From the NCBI RefSeq assembly GCF_030272615.1, contig NC_081408.1, positions 204,251,113 through 204,315,112 of the forward strand: a DNA stretch of 64,000 bases, in the 5' to 3' direction. The number at the start of each line of letters is the position of its first letter. Positions within the stretch are counted from its first letter, which is position 1. This document shows, piece after piece, positions 49,219 to 61,953 of this stretch. Source of the stretch: Cryptomeria japonica (taxonomy: Eukaryota > Streptophyta > Pinopsida > Cupressales > Cupressaceae). The notes under the pieces were generated by a model. The model worked only from the letters and a program-made list of their open reading frames with translations, made no database searches and had not been told where the DNA came from. Position numbers and translations under genes: made by a program.

Positions 49219-49572
49219 TTGATACGGTTTGGCATCATTTGGTATGCATTATTAGAGATAATTTTCATTCTGGCATTGATGTAGGCATTCTACTGCTCAA
49301 AAATAGTAGTCAAATTTTTGATTCAGTGGTTTATGTTTTTGCTTTGATATTTTTGTCAGATTTGTGACATTGATGTCCAATGGGGAGAGATATTAATAAG
49401 GAAAGAGATATATGTACAATTTAGAGCTTTACAAAGGTATTATTAATAGGGGGAGTTTGGTCTTTATTTCAGAACTATATGTGGGAGATTGTTGTTTGTC
49501 TTCCATTGGGGGAGACTTGTTTGGCATTTCTTGGTAGTTGGATGTTTTTCACATATAGTGTTGCCATCAATG

Positions 49573-49586
49573 CCAAAGAGGGAGAT
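49573..49586 (+). other. Polypurine tract of copia element 2
   Basis: CCAAAGAGGGAGAT immediately before the 3' LTR start TGTTGG at 49587, matching the PPT of copia 1. Confidence 0.9.
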
Positions 49587-50700
49587 TGTTGGCCATTTGG
49601 AGGAATTGATTATGTGTTGGATTGATGTTTTTTCATTGATGCCAACACTAGCTATTTGGATGCTTTACCGACGCCCTTCTGTTTTGGGTAGGTTGAGTGG
49701 TTTCTAGTTGTTTTGGATCTAGCATGATCTGGTACACTCCAATATAATTTGGTTATTGAATTGGCTTATTCATGATACTCATGTTCATATTTAGTAAGTT
49801 GGTTTTGGTCTGGTGATCAGATGCTATCATGTTTGCTTAGAAGCTTGGCTTTTGGTTCTGGCGAGGGTTTCACCAGTAGAGCTTTTGATGAAGATCTTGG
49901 ATGATATGCATAAGTGGTGTTGGTAAAGTTTCTGGTGGAGTTTGAAGATGCTAATGGTGATCATGTTTGAGACTTGGCAAATGGAGATCATTGTTGTAGC
50001 ATGTGGACCTATACTATGTCCCGGTTGATCTAGGTTATGGATCGACTTTAACATAACGTGTGGAATGGACCTCTCAATGTGTTTTCAGGATGTCTTATTT
50101 GTTTTATATTATTTGTTTGGTCTAAAGCCTACATGATTTGTCATTTTGTAATTGGTTTATTGTCTGTTGGCCGACCTGATTGTTTATGGTCGAGGGTTTG
50201 TATATATAGATGTAAGATTTCATTGTAGATCATCATAGGAATGAGAAATGTATATGTAATGTGTGAATAATGTACAATATCATTCAAGTAGAGGATTTGG
50301 TCGATCATTGGAGATCAAATTGGGTTTATATAATAGGATTTAGTCCTTCGGTATTGAGCTTGACTGGAACTGTACTCAAGCATAGGAGATGCTATTTCTC
50401 TAGATTGTAGTTTGGATTTTTATGTAGTCAATGAGGCTCCTTTTGTGATGAGTAGTGTGCTCTAGGTTGTTGGCCTTCCTTCAAGTGTAGTCCCCTCAAT
50501 TGTAATTCACATACTTACTACAAAAGTATTATGTAACTATGGGTTGATTATTGTTTATGCTTAATTGGTTTAACTATTATTCCGGTATTAATGTTTTGGG
50601 TTCTGATATTAAATTTTTAATTGATAATGGTTCTAGTAATTTGTGACAATTGATTCAACCCCCCTCTCAGTTGTCTTCTGGATATTTGAACTGTCTAAAA
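49587..50700 (+). repeat. 3' LTR of copia element 2
   Basis: 1114 bp, collinear with the 5' LTR, with substitutions and internal deletions. Ends at CTGTCTAAAA and is followed by the target-site copy ATTGC. Confidence 0.93.
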
Positions 50701-52090
50701 ATTGCAACGTCATAAATTCTATTATCGATCCATCCTACATGATTTCATTGAGTAGGCACTTCCCTAAAATTCAAACAAGGTAAGGAGATAGCATATTTTC
50801 TTAATGTATCCATTTAATCATATGGTACATCTCACTAAAACCACACAAGTCCTTAAAAAATCTAAGACTTTTATCTACCAGACCAAGTGAGAAAATAATC
50901 ATATCATTTACAAATTTTTCTATACCATACATGCAATGCATCAATTTTACTCTATTCCAAACATGATGTTTTAATCTAATAATTCATAAACTTCCTACAT
51001 TTTCCATTCAAAAGATGTTTTATCTAACTAATTCTTCCTCTATAAGAAAATCATGGATGCAATACATAAATTTTGATTTTTAATGCAAGTTTATTCCATC
51101 CTAATGCTAACTTCTCTTTTAGTGTATTCAAAATGATAGTCATCAATGACTATTCAATGCTTCTATTTAATATTAAGGAACTTTTAAGCTCTACGAATTT
51201 TTACCTAAATAGAGAGAAGGAGGCAGAAAGAATTGCCAAACAATCAACATATGCACACAAAATTATACAAGGACAAGTTGAGTTTTTCTAGGCATGCCAT
51301 ATTTATTGTAATATGTAGCTACTTACATTATTCTCTAAAATATGCAAGTTCAATCTTCCACAAAATTTCCTAGTATTACAAATGCAGCTAGAACCTCAAA
51401 TTCCTATTTAATATTATGATTTATTAAAGTATATTTTCTTACATGCAGTATTACACACATATACAAACACCCAATAATTCTTTTTGATACCCTACATCAC
51501 CAAATAACTCTTTACATTCTACGAAGAACAATAAGGGAAGGAGAAGGACATTATTTAAGCTACCATTTAGTATCTACTAATGCATCTTATGCAAATTCTT
51601 CAATTTTCACATCAAGACCTACACTAAATCATTCTTATATGCATACTATGAACACTTCATCTTAGTACTCTTAATAAAATTAACAAAAGCGGCTAATCCT
51701 ATAAACATAGCATATGCAAGAGAATACACATAATTTTCTTCTCATTCTATGACATAGTCATTTATATAACAAAAACAACCTTTATCATATAGGGAAGCAC
51801 TATAAATTACAAAGAAAGCAAGACTGGATAGAATCATATATACATCACTTACATCTAGGAGGCACACATAAGAAATGAATACACATATTGCACACAATTA
51901 CGATTTCTAGAAAGGATTAAGGATAAAACACAAAGCATAGACAAATAAGATCTACAAGGTTCCATTGAAATTTTCCATCACAAATCTTGAAGAACAACTC
52001 AAGTCAAGGACAACATTATAGCACAACACACAATACTAATAGAAACAACCTTAACCAGATATCCTAATGTTTGCAACACGGGCTTTGATA
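50701..52090. other. AT-rich spacer, no gene
   Basis: No recognisable coding. At its right edge, minus strand, TATCAAAGCCCGTGTTGC follows the end of repeat X copy 2 and resembles a degenerate iMet-type primer site (compare TGGTATCAGAGCC), which fits repeat X being the end of an LTR. Confidence 0.5.
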
Positions 52091-54667
52091 TGAGGTATAA
52101 TTCCCACAAAAATACCCTATAGAAAATAACTAAACTAACTAACAAATATATATAATTTTTGTTTTAAAACATCTTCTAATGTGAAATAGTAAGCTATAAT
52201 TACTCCATTTCATTGGTCAACATCCTGAAGATAACCATAACCTCATACAACACAATCGGAAATAGATATATAACAATCATCTTCTCAATGCGCACCTATA
52301 ATCAATCATCCATCAATTTATTCATTACCTAGGGTACCTTAATGCCATTACTTACTAGCAATAACACATAACACATCAAGATCATAAAACCATTAACATT
52401 TGTCATAACAATTATATTACAATCTCTTTTATCATGATAATTATAGATTTTTAGACACTTATCTTATCATTTTTCCCATTAGCTCTCTAAGTTCATTTTA
52501 AAGAACCAATACCAATTGTTCATAATCCCACATTTCTTCACTAACCATCTAACTCAATGTGAATCCAAATAGCACTATCAACATATAAGAAAATATAATT
52601 CTTTTGCTTTTCTAATTTCAACATACATCCCATCAAGATAACATACATATACAATCATTGACAAGTTTATACAACAAATGCTAGTTACTTCCCAAATGAG
52701 ATAATTTGTAACAAGATTATCTAATAGCACCATATCAACAATAAGAACACACATAGTTAACCATTGCAAATATTATTCCATCTATATCTCTATCTCTATT
52801 CTATCTAATGAAAATTACATTAACATGTATCTTACATTGAATACAACATCCTATTCTATTACAAAATCATAACCTCGACTACCTCATCATCTTTTCCTAA
52901 TACATAAAAAAACATGGTACAAGCACATAGCCTCTTTTACATTTCAATGTCATCATGAACCAATATACTATCTCAATACATAGAGATCATCTCCGCATGA
53001 AGAAGAAACATAGAGTCCATACAAATCTAAAACTACTCATTCTTTTCCATATTCCATAGACAACTAACATTAAGGATTAACATCTTTCAATCAAATAATA
53101 CATGGTCATTAACATATTCACTACCATCCACAAGATATACACAAGATAATCTAATTGTATCACTTAATTATCTAATTCCTTTCTAATCTAGATTTACATA
53201 CACATTGAATGTCCATTTGCAATGATTTTGTCCAATACATTTCATTCTGAAATCAGCCTACTACAAGTCCTAGTACATAGGTTCACAAGGTACTAACTAC
53301 ATAATTTTCTTTATTACTACATCTTTCTCAAGATAGAAAAACACATGATATAAATACATGAATTATGATCTAGAGATCCATCCACATGATGAGATAATAT
53401 AAATTCATATCCATGCACACAAGCATCCAAAGAAGAAAATCCCAATGGAAGAAGACATCAACCACCCGACCATGTGGAAACAAATAGGAACCACCCCTCA
53501 TGCTAGGAGATGACATGGCCTTCTAACTCACACTTAAGACTTAGGCTGACACCTAACACCTAAGGGACTCAACATGACATCCACAAAACAACAACCATAA
53601 TAATGAATCATATCACAAGGCTAATCATAAATTAATAAAATCCCAAAGGCATAATAAAAAATTCAAGGCATGAGGATAATGGACACATGTAGGGAAAGAG
53701 TGTCATCACATTCTAGCCTCATGGGGAATCAATCTCAGCCTTAGATCCAAACAAAGGAGATTGGTACACCACACCAATGGTATTTCTAGTCATAGATTCC
53801 AAAATCATCTCCCTGGGACTCGCCATTGGGGTACATAACTCAAATTCACTATCTTGATTAAGTGAATCCTAATTACCCAAAAACTAATAAATTTATTAAT
53901 GTTATAATTTGCAATTACAAAATAAAAATTTTCATGTGTCTCCAACAGGCATAGACCCTCTCCTAGAGGTCCATTTCTCATGTCCGTGTTCTTACATATG
54001 CAAGATCCTACTCTCCCTAACCATGGACCAAGAGCTTAGGGTGAAACATAAACCAAATCAACTTTACAATAACATCATGAAGGCTCTCTATAAAATAATA
54101 TCATAGCAACAACATCACAGATACACATCCAAAGCAAAACAATGAGCTATAATGCTGACATGTCAATACAAGAGCCTCCACCATCAAAAGTATAACAATA
54201 AGAAAGAGTAAGGGAAAAACCATCTTACTCTACAATATACAAATACAATCCTCAACAATGAGGCACATCCATCCCAATGGAGCTCATATACAATCAACCT
54301 CAACAACAAGGCAATCTCCTTCCTACTGAATCTAATCAACATTTATGTAGAAACTCAATAGCAAGGTACAACAATCTTGCCGAAGAACAAATAAACAATA
54401 AAGTGAATGATAATGAACCATGAAAATCTTAGGGAAAACTCAAGATAATCACCAAAAGGCTCTAGTACAAGACAAAATCCAAAATGCATGCCAGACTAAC
54501 AAAATGATCAAAGACCCATATACAAACCAATTTAGTGCATCCACCAATCAGAATAGCGCATTTGCAAAACATAGTAGCGCATTCATAGAACATAAAAATG
54601 CATCTACTAGTCATAATGGCACATTGGCCTAACATAACAGTGCATCTTCCTTTCAAAGTGGTACATA
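52091..54667. repeat. Dispersed repeat X, copy 2 (no TRIM, no block A)
   Basis: Starts TGAGGTATAATTCCCACAAA and is collinear with 20234-22878 plus 26591-26878. It lacks the 332-bp TRIM (empty site near 53457) and the 3.7-kb block A. The 21-bp minisatellite is at 54533-54667 with about seven units (for example AGCGCATTTGCAAAACATAG). No conserved gene. Confidence 0.85.
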
Positions 54668-55310
54668 TACTAAATGGAATTAGGGTTTCATGAAGTACAA
54701 TGATGATCTCCTCTTCAATGCTTGAAATCTTGTGTCTATTGTTGCTCCAAAGCTTGAAGGAAGACTGAAAATGCTCAATTTCTCTTGAATGATTGAATGC
54801 TTGATCTCTTGACCGAGCAGGTGCTTGATTTAATTTCATGATCTATCAAATGAGAGGGGAAATCCCTCTTATATACTTGCTAGTGGGATTTAATTGACTG
54901 ATTTTCTGACTTGAGCTGACATAGGGGGATTTTATTACTCCAATTTGTGATGAGCCAAAGGGAGGGACCCAAGATAGGTCCCAAATAGGGGATCCTAGGG
55001 CACCACACCTTGGTCCTACCCTATTTTGGGGCAGGATCAAGGTGTCTTTGAGGTGCAAGGTCGAGCAATATGTAGGTTTTGACTTGTATGAGCATATTTA
55101 GATCTCCAATCAAGCTGAGGGGCACAAACACTAAGGCGAAGACCCAAATAAATTCAAAAATTGCAAGGGGTACAATTTTAGGATGTTAAATTTATCCCCC
55201 ACTTCAGTGGGAGTATGCTTATGCAAATATTGTCAGTAAAGTACAAGGAATTCAGATTGAAAGTGTTTCAACATATTAAGGAGGCGAGATTCACCAAGCC
55301 CCCAGTGGAT
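54668..55310 (-). repeat. LTR-like remnant right of repeat X copy 2
   Basis: Unrelated to the sequence following repeat X copy 1. Near 55190-55210, on the minus strand, AAGTGGGGGATAAA is followed by TTAACATCCTAAAATTGTAC, which looks like a mutated PPT-LTR junction similar to that at 28953/28954. The piece is cut by the gypsy LTR at about 55311. Confidence 0.4.
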
Positions 55311-56372
55311 TGTAGGATCTTACGACTTCAATTATAAGGTAAAAGGGAAGATCATGAGAGAAAGAGAGAACCATGATTACAACTGTATACACCTAAAAAT
55401 GGTCCAAAGACAATTAATTAAATAAGAAATTATTTAATTAATCTCTCCTCCCCACTTTAATTAAATCCACTAAACAATTTGATTAAATTTCCGCTTTCAT
55501 CTACTTATTAGCAAATCTAAGGATTTATTTAATAGGTTCATTTCATTTCACCACTTTAATTAATTAATTCCCTCCATCCAAAATCATTTCTTCTAATCCT
55601 TTAATTAATTAAAATAAATCAATCATGATTTGTTGAGATTAATTATCCTTTTTATATTATTCGAGTTTTTAAATTCAAATTCTCCTAACTTCTACCACTC
55701 CTAAACCTAGTCATTCCTAAACATAACCCATTCTATCTACCACCATGTCCCCTTTCATCCAACATGTTCTAGAACCTTTGTGACACTTGTCACTAAGTGT
55801 TCCCTTTCATCTAATTCCTTCTAGAAGCCTCTTGACACTTGTCACCATAGAGATGATAGATGTTCCCTTTAATCCAACCCCCTTTGCCATCCTCCTCCAA
55901 TTTAACCATTGATATCTTTAGATCAATCTTGACCGTTGATTCCTACCACATCACCCCTAGCCTTGGGAAATCCTATAAATAGACCTCATTTTGGAGCTCA
56001 AAGAGTACCAATTTCATTTCATGTCCCAATTTTATATCATGATTGCATCCCATCCAATTTTCATCTTATGCATTGTTATTATAGGCATCTAGCTTATAGT
56101 TTATCAGCTTTAGCAATGTTATCATGCTTAATTCCTAATTTTGGCCTATTTTCTAGATCATTCATGAACTCATATAGCTTAAATCATGCTATTCTTGCTA
56201 GATCATGCATCTTCATCATTCAAATCCTCCATCTAAGTGTAGTCTAGTCACTGGAATTTGCATAGCAAGATCTGAGAGTATTTTTCATACTCGCATTTAC
56301 TAACCATTGCTTGTAATGATTTTTTGAGTGCATTATGGTTGCAGGTATAGGTACACTTCACAGAGCATGACA
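55311..56372 (+). repeat. 5' LTR of the gypsy element
   Basis: Ends CATGACA just before the primer site; TGTAGGATCT at 55311 is the best start (TGT...ACA ends), giving 1062 bp. The start is inferred without a second LTR to compare. A TATA box is at 55974. Confidence 0.65.
55974..55981 (+). promoter_or_regulatory. TATA box in the gypsy LTR
   Basis: TATAAATA about 400 bp before the LTR end, in a less AT-rich context (CCTATAAATAGACC), as expected at the U3/R junction of a plant LTR. Confidence 0.7.
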
Positions 56373-56376
56373 TTTT

Positions 56377-56395
56377 TGGCACGCACTGTGGGGCC
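56377..56395 (+). other. Primer binding site of the gypsy element
   Basis: TGGCACGCACTGTGGGGCC, a three-mismatch form of the Tat-type primer site, four bases after the LTR end. Confidence 0.75.
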
Positions 56396-58726
56396 AAAAT
56401 CATCATTTTTGACCTCTCAAGCTTCATCAACATTCATCTCTATCGGATCAGAATCAGAATGTCGTACGAGTTGATTTTCCAACTCGTACTAACTACCTTT
56501 TATCCCTGAATGACACCTCATCCTGACTCGTACTAGGTATAATGTTGACTCGTACGAGCTTTTACATTGAAAATTCTTTATTCATTCTAGCTCATTCCTA
56601 TGTTGTACGAGTTGATTTACACTTTCGTACTATATCTAATTCTATTTCATACAAATTTTTGGCTTCAAAATCTTATGTCGTATGAGTCTGCTTTTATTCC
56701 TGTAAGAAATCTAAATTTGTATCGTAGTAACTGGTAAATCATGTCATACGAGTTTCTGCATCTCTGATTTTTTGATAAACTGGAAGTTAGAATTTTCAAG
56801 TTTGTCTATATGTTTGTAATATGCATTTTCGGAGGCCTTTCCAGCGAGTTAAACAATTCGCAATTTTGAGTCCCAAGCAAAAAGTTATGCCTATTTGAAG
56901 TTATGATAAAATTTCATAGTTCGAATCACTAATACTAATCTTGTTATGTCTATGAGATGTTTGTAGCCTAACTCTTTTCTGCAGCATGCTTGTCAAAGAT
57001 ACGCTTGTCAAAGACAAATTCAAAACACAATCATGACTACTAATGGATCTATTTTGCACGTTGCCTAAGGATTCAACAAAAACTTTGTGTATTCTTTAAG
57101 ATTTTTAGGCACATTTCAATTTGGGCTTAAAGAAATGAACTATCATGTCTTGTGTGTCTTTGATGATAGGTGAGTATGCTCTCACCTTTCTTAGGTGATC
57201 AGAAAGCTAGACTCATCTTTTTCATTCATTAGTGCATCTCTTTAGCAGGCCTTCTCTCCTGAGGAGTTATTAACTCTTAGCCCTTAAGGCCGGTGAGAGG
57301 CGAACGACCTAAGTGGGAATGGCTAACGCAAAGTAATCCAACCCACTATAAAATAAATGTCTTTTTGATGAAAATCAAAGCAACGGTAGTGCTCGGGAAT
57401 AGCTCTCCTCTGTACCTTCGGGTATATCAAACCTCATTTTTCAAGGCTGGGGGACTTCTTAATTGAGTTTATACCCTGACACGCTGAACAGATCCCTTAC
57501 TAGTGTCGATTAAAAAATAAGCTACCTGATTCACCTCCAAAAGGGTGATAATCTTTGTGCAAGATAGATAGTAACTCTCCCAAGACACTTTCCATATCAT
57601 TCCCCCATTAGCATTTGGAGTCAGATAATACGGCATTGAGAATCCATTGCCTAAGACTCAGCGGTCATATTCTGATTACCTATTGGGTGTGTACCTAAGT
57701 CAACAAGCAAAGGTTTTCATTCTCGGCTAACTTCCTTAGGGTTTAGCTTGATTGGAGTCATTTATCACATCATGTGTTTATTGTGTATTCATCCCTAAAT
57801 TGAAAAATCAAAGACTTAAAACTAGAAAACTAGAGTAAAACATCAAAATTCAGTGATCAAAACTCAAACAAACAAACACTTTTTACACCTGTTAAAATAC
57901 CTAGCGTACGAGTCAAGATATTATGTCATACAAGTCAAGATATTCTATCATACAAGTCAAGATATTCTGTTGTACTGCTTGATCTTCTATCATACGAGTC
58001 AAGGTTCTATGTCGTATGAAACACTGCTTTACACATGAAGTCACCAGTCTATCATTCAATTTTGTATCTCTTGTCGTTCTATGGTACATAATCTATCGTA
58101 CGAAACTCTGCATCTGTCAATCCAAAGCTATGTCTTGCATACCTATTTCAGATTTATCATTTTTGCCTGATCAATTTGCAGTAAGCATAAACACCTGTTA
58201 TCTGTCAATCCATGCTTATATTGTCTACTTGGTTTGCTTGGTCAAGTTATCATCTGTCAAAATCAGAGTTTAGAAAATATACACCTCAATATTTGCAAGT
58301 GCTCACCCCCAACAAGTTCAAAATCTAAACATCTCAAAATGCATTATCACCCTCTTTGATAAACTGATCACTCAAACACAGTTTCTCATCAAGATCAATC
58401 ATCCTTTATCATGAAAATGAAACATTTTGTTAGGATAACCTTGTCCCACATTGTAGGATATATCATTCCTACTGGACTTGGTTCTTATCAATCATCACCA
58501 TTGCACTCCTAAACCGAAGATCAAAAAACTTGCAAACCTTTAAACACTTGAACCATCTTTTAGTGTCATATAACTCTGTTGCCTTGAAATTGACTATTGA
58601 TCACTTATCAAAACAACCTTTAAATAGTCAAATCTTAGCACAACATCAAACACAATGACCGTTTTGATTAGAGCATAGAGACATAAGATCACTGAAACAT
58701 TTGAAATAGCTAAAAATCATATCAAC
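56396..58726 (+). other. Gypsy untranslated leader with a dispersed TCGTACGAGT motif
   Basis: No gag frame. Variants of (G/A)TCGTACGAGT occur about 15 times between 56458 and 58100 in both orientations, since the core is near-palindromic (for example GTCGTACGAGTTG, CAACTCGTACTA, CATACGAGTCAAG). The stretch 57260-57500 is GC-richer and lacks the motif. Confidence 0.7.
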
Positions 58727-59551
58727 ATGACATATCAAAGTAAAACACAAGAAGACGACATAACAAACCAACATATTAGAGAAATCAAACAAGTTCAAAA
58801 TCAAAACCCAATCCTCTCACAACCTAACAAGGATTCAAACACATCTCAAAAGAAAGGTGGCTCTTTTATGCACCTCTTAAAGAGATCCCTAAAGGATTTG
58901 GCTAAAGAAGATCAAAATCATGCAACCATGTCTAACAATGATCCATTCATCCATAAGCAAATTGACTCTCCAAAGGTTTCTATTCCTACATCTCCTGAAA
59001 ACTTGCAAGATCCTTCCATAGAATCCTTGCCAAATAATGCATCCAAAGCTAAATTTCCCTAAGGGATATCCATGATTGCCATCAAGCTTATTTCAGAGGA
59101 TCCTATTCAAAGCTCATCTCCTTCATATCCAAGCATTAATTCATTGCAGAATCCCCATAACACTTCCTTGCAAATTGAAGTCCTCATTCATAGAACACTT
59201 GTTAAACGTGTCCTGATAGATGGGGGAGTTGGCTTGAACATGTGCTCTATGAATCTTGTCTGTGCTTTAGGATATTTAGAAGATGCATTTCATCCCCTGA
59301 AAAAGATCAAAATCAAAGTTTGTGGTGAAGAAGAACATTACTTTAAAGGAATTGTTGTATTACCCCTCAGAGTAGAACCCTTGGAAAAAGATACAGCATG
59401 CCAAGTTTTAGACTTGGACCTACCATATAATATACTCTTGGGGAGACCATGGATACATGATATACAAGCAATTACATCAATGTGTCAAATTTCTCTACAA
59501 GGGATAGGAAATCACAATATCAGTAGACTCAAATCCATTGTAGTGTTGTAA
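58727..59551 (+). pseudogene. Gypsy gag-tail/protease remnant
   Basis: The first frame (58727-59062) is polar, with no capsid or zinc-knuckle motif, and ends in a stop; the downstream frame opens at 59072. The second holds a retropepsin-like domain: LIDGGVGLNMCSMNLVCALG with the active-site Asp at 59219-59221 (DGG where DTG/DSG/DGG are seen in the family), and LPYNILLGRPWIHD, the flap-to-C-terminal signature of Tat-type gypsy proteases. Would have cleaved the polyprotein. Ends in two stops at 59549-59554. Confidence 0.8.
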
Positions 59552-60845
59552 TAATCTCAAATCAGCTCAAGAGGTCATTGTTTCACATAATAGAGAGGCA
59601 GCATCTTCAAGCAAGGAACAATCATTTGAATTAATTTTATCAAACATGGAAAAACAAATGTAGCTAAAAGATTGGGGAAATGGAGAATATTTTCTATCAT
59701 GGACAAACAAACAAGAGCAACTTCAAATTGAGAGGGATGAAGAAGCAGATGTGGAAGTCGATGTAGTTCACACATATGTAGGACAAACATTAGAAACTAG
59801 CCCACTTGAATCAGAATCACATTCGACTGGCATGGACTTAACTGAGGATGATTAGGATTTTCTTATACGAGGTCAGTCTGATGAGAGTATCATTCTAGAC
59901 ATGGAAATGCATACTAACATCTCTATCATGACCCCTAATATCTTTGAAACAATTCAACCTAAAGGTCCTTTATCCTTAAGCTATCCTGAACCTATGGACT
60001 GGGAAAATGAAGGACATACTGACATTGATACCTTACCTAATGACCATGCCATATCCTTATATCTTAATGAAATCAAACCCACAACAACTTTCATCAAGGA
60101 TTCCACTAATGTATCTTTGAGTCAAGTGGGTATAAAATCTACTAGTCGCAAAATTGAAAATCAAGAAAACAATATCAGGTCTAATGTTGAAAACCATTTA
60201 TTGGCAACATTAGACCGAGAAAAATTAAAAACAAAGCACACATCTAATGGTGAAAACCTCCTTGAGGCACCAGAAGATGGGAGATTTGACACCTTACCTA
60301 AATTTTATCACGAGAAGTTATCTATCATAATAGCACCAGCAAAGGCAAATATCATTGGCACAACTGATCTACATCCAAAAACTTCTCTATCAGAACTAGC
60401 AAGGCAAAAATACTTGAAACCATTCAAAAGATGGCAAATCATTTTTACCTATTCATATATAGACATTACAGGGTTTGATCCATATCTTACAATACATCAC
60501 CCAAATATCAGTCTAGGAGCAGACATAACTAATGAAACACATCATGGATTAGGAGCAGAATATGAAGCATTGGTAACATGTATCAAAATGGTTGTAGAAT
60601 GGAACATTAAACAACTTCAGGTCTTTGGAGACTCTCAACTCATCATTAATCAAATCAATGATGACTATCAACCAAAAGATGACAAACTCATGCCTTAAAA
60701 AAAGATGGTGGATAATTTCAAGAAGTACTTTGTAGAAATAACTTTTGAATAGATTCCAAGAAATGATAATAAAGCAATAGACGCCATGGCTATGCTTTCT
60801 TCTCTATTGCAAATGCAAGAAAATCAATAGTGTTATGAATTCTTG
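59552..60845 (+). pseudogene. Gypsy linker and RNase H, without RT
   Basis: Polar linker with stops, then a 265-codon frame at 59901-60698. Its C-terminal third is an RNase H domain: SLGADITNETHHGLGAEYEA and the VFGDSQLIINQI motif near 60620-60655. After a stop it continues with FVEITFE and IPRNDNKAIDAMAMLSSLL, the usual end of the gypsy RNase H. There is no trace of the RT palm (FxDD) where about 700 bp is expected. A deletion at the RT position is the simplest account. Confidence 0.8.
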
Positions 60846-61072
60846 GTTGAAAGTTGTTTCATCCCACCTTTAATTGTCCTAATTCCCAAACTATCTATCA
60901 ACTTATTGGACAAGATTCCCCCCGCTATGGCCAAACTTACACATACCTAAAAGACAACATCCTATCTCCAGACTTATCGAAAAACCAAAAGAGAAACTTT
61001 ATTCACCAATCCTCCCATTATACTCTCATCATGGATACCCTGGATAAACGAGGTCTAGACGCTACTCTCTTA

Positions 61073-61953
61073 TGATGTCTTGAACAAGAAGAATCTGAGA
61101 AGGCCTTACATGAAGTCCATAATGGCATTTGTGGCACTCATTCAAGTGGTCTTACCATTTTGAAAAAACTCATACGCTTGGGCTATTATTGGCCAACTAT
61201 GGAACGAGATTCTTTTAAGATAGCAAGAACATGCAAACAATGTCAGATCCATGGGAATTTGATCCATGCACCAGCACAAGAACTACATGCTTTAGCAACA
61301 TCTTGGCCTTTTTGTCAATGGGGACTTGATCTAGTAGGAAAGATAAATCCTTCCTCATCTAATGGACACAAATTCATTCTTGTAGCTACTGAATATTACA
61401 CAAAATGGATTGAAGCGGTACCTCTCATAAACATCACAGGAAAACAAATAGTTGCATTTATCTTGAACTATATCATCTATTTCTATGGAATACCAATGAG
61501 CATTATCACTAATAACGAGCGACCATTAAAAAATCAAGATGTACAAGAGTTATGTGAGAAGTTCAAAATCTAGCACAGATTCTGCACACCATTTTATCCA
61601 CAGGGAAATGGGTGGGCAGAAGCATCTAACAAAAGTATTCTGAAAATCCTCAAAAAGACAGTGAACAATGCTGGGAAAGATTGGCATCTCCAACTAAATC
61701 CTTCTTTATGGGCTTACTGCACCAGTATCCACACACCGACAGGTGCCACACCTTTCTCTCTTGTATATGGATCAAAAGCCATATTGCCAATCGAAGTAGA
61801 GATACCTTCTCTACATGTATTGCTAAAAGGTCTCATCCCAGATGAAGAACAAAGAGTATCTAGACTACAAGAGTTAGAACTGATCCATGAACGCAGACAA
61901 AATGCCTTTGATCATCTTGTTGGCATTTGGCATTATAACAAACAATGGGAGAT
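61073..61953 (+). pseudogene. Gypsy integrase (broken, truncated by copia 3)
   Basis: Zinc-binding H-H-C-C region: HEVHNGICGTHSS ... CKQCQIHGN. Core: QWGLDLVGK with the first catalytic Asp, IITNNERPL where TDNG is usual (second Asp replaced by Asn), a stop at 61571, then FYPQGNGWAEASNKSI with the catalytic Glu. The tail reads TPFSLVYGSKAILPIEVEIP, the standard gypsy post-core signature. Sequence becomes copia LTR at 61954. Would have inserted element cDNA; inactive here. Confidence 0.9.

Larger units (their letters stand above)
40935..50700 (+). mobile_element. Copia element 2 (plus strand), with internal duplication
   Basis: LTRs at 40935-42140 and 49587-50700 start TGTTGGCCATTTGG and end TCTAACA or TCTAAAA. 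Flanks ATTGT (40930-40934) and ATTGC (50701-50705) are a 5-bp target duplication with one mismatch, so both termini are original. The 9.8-kb length exceeds a normal copia element. The integrase-RT region is present twice, separated by 1.1 kb of unrelated DNA, and a 320-bp microsatellite sits inside RT. Many stops show it is dead. RT and protease similarity places it in Ty1/copia, close to but distinct from copia 1. Confidence 0.95.
55311..61953 (+). mobile_element. Ty3/gypsy (Tat-like) element, RT-less, interrupted by copia 3
   Basis: Order on the plus strand: LTR (about 55311-56372), primer site, long leader, short gag-protease frame, linker, RNase H and integrase. The primer site TGGCACGCACTGTGGGGCC (56377-56395) resembles the TGGCGCCCACCGTGGGGCC form typical of Tat-type gypsy elements. 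Protease, RNase H and integrase have gypsy-type motifs, but no RT motif lies between protease and RNase H, and no gag zinc knuckle is found. It is therefore a deleted, non-autonomous derivative. Copia 3 starts at 61954 inside the integrase gene, so the 3' end lies beyond. Confidence 0.85.
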
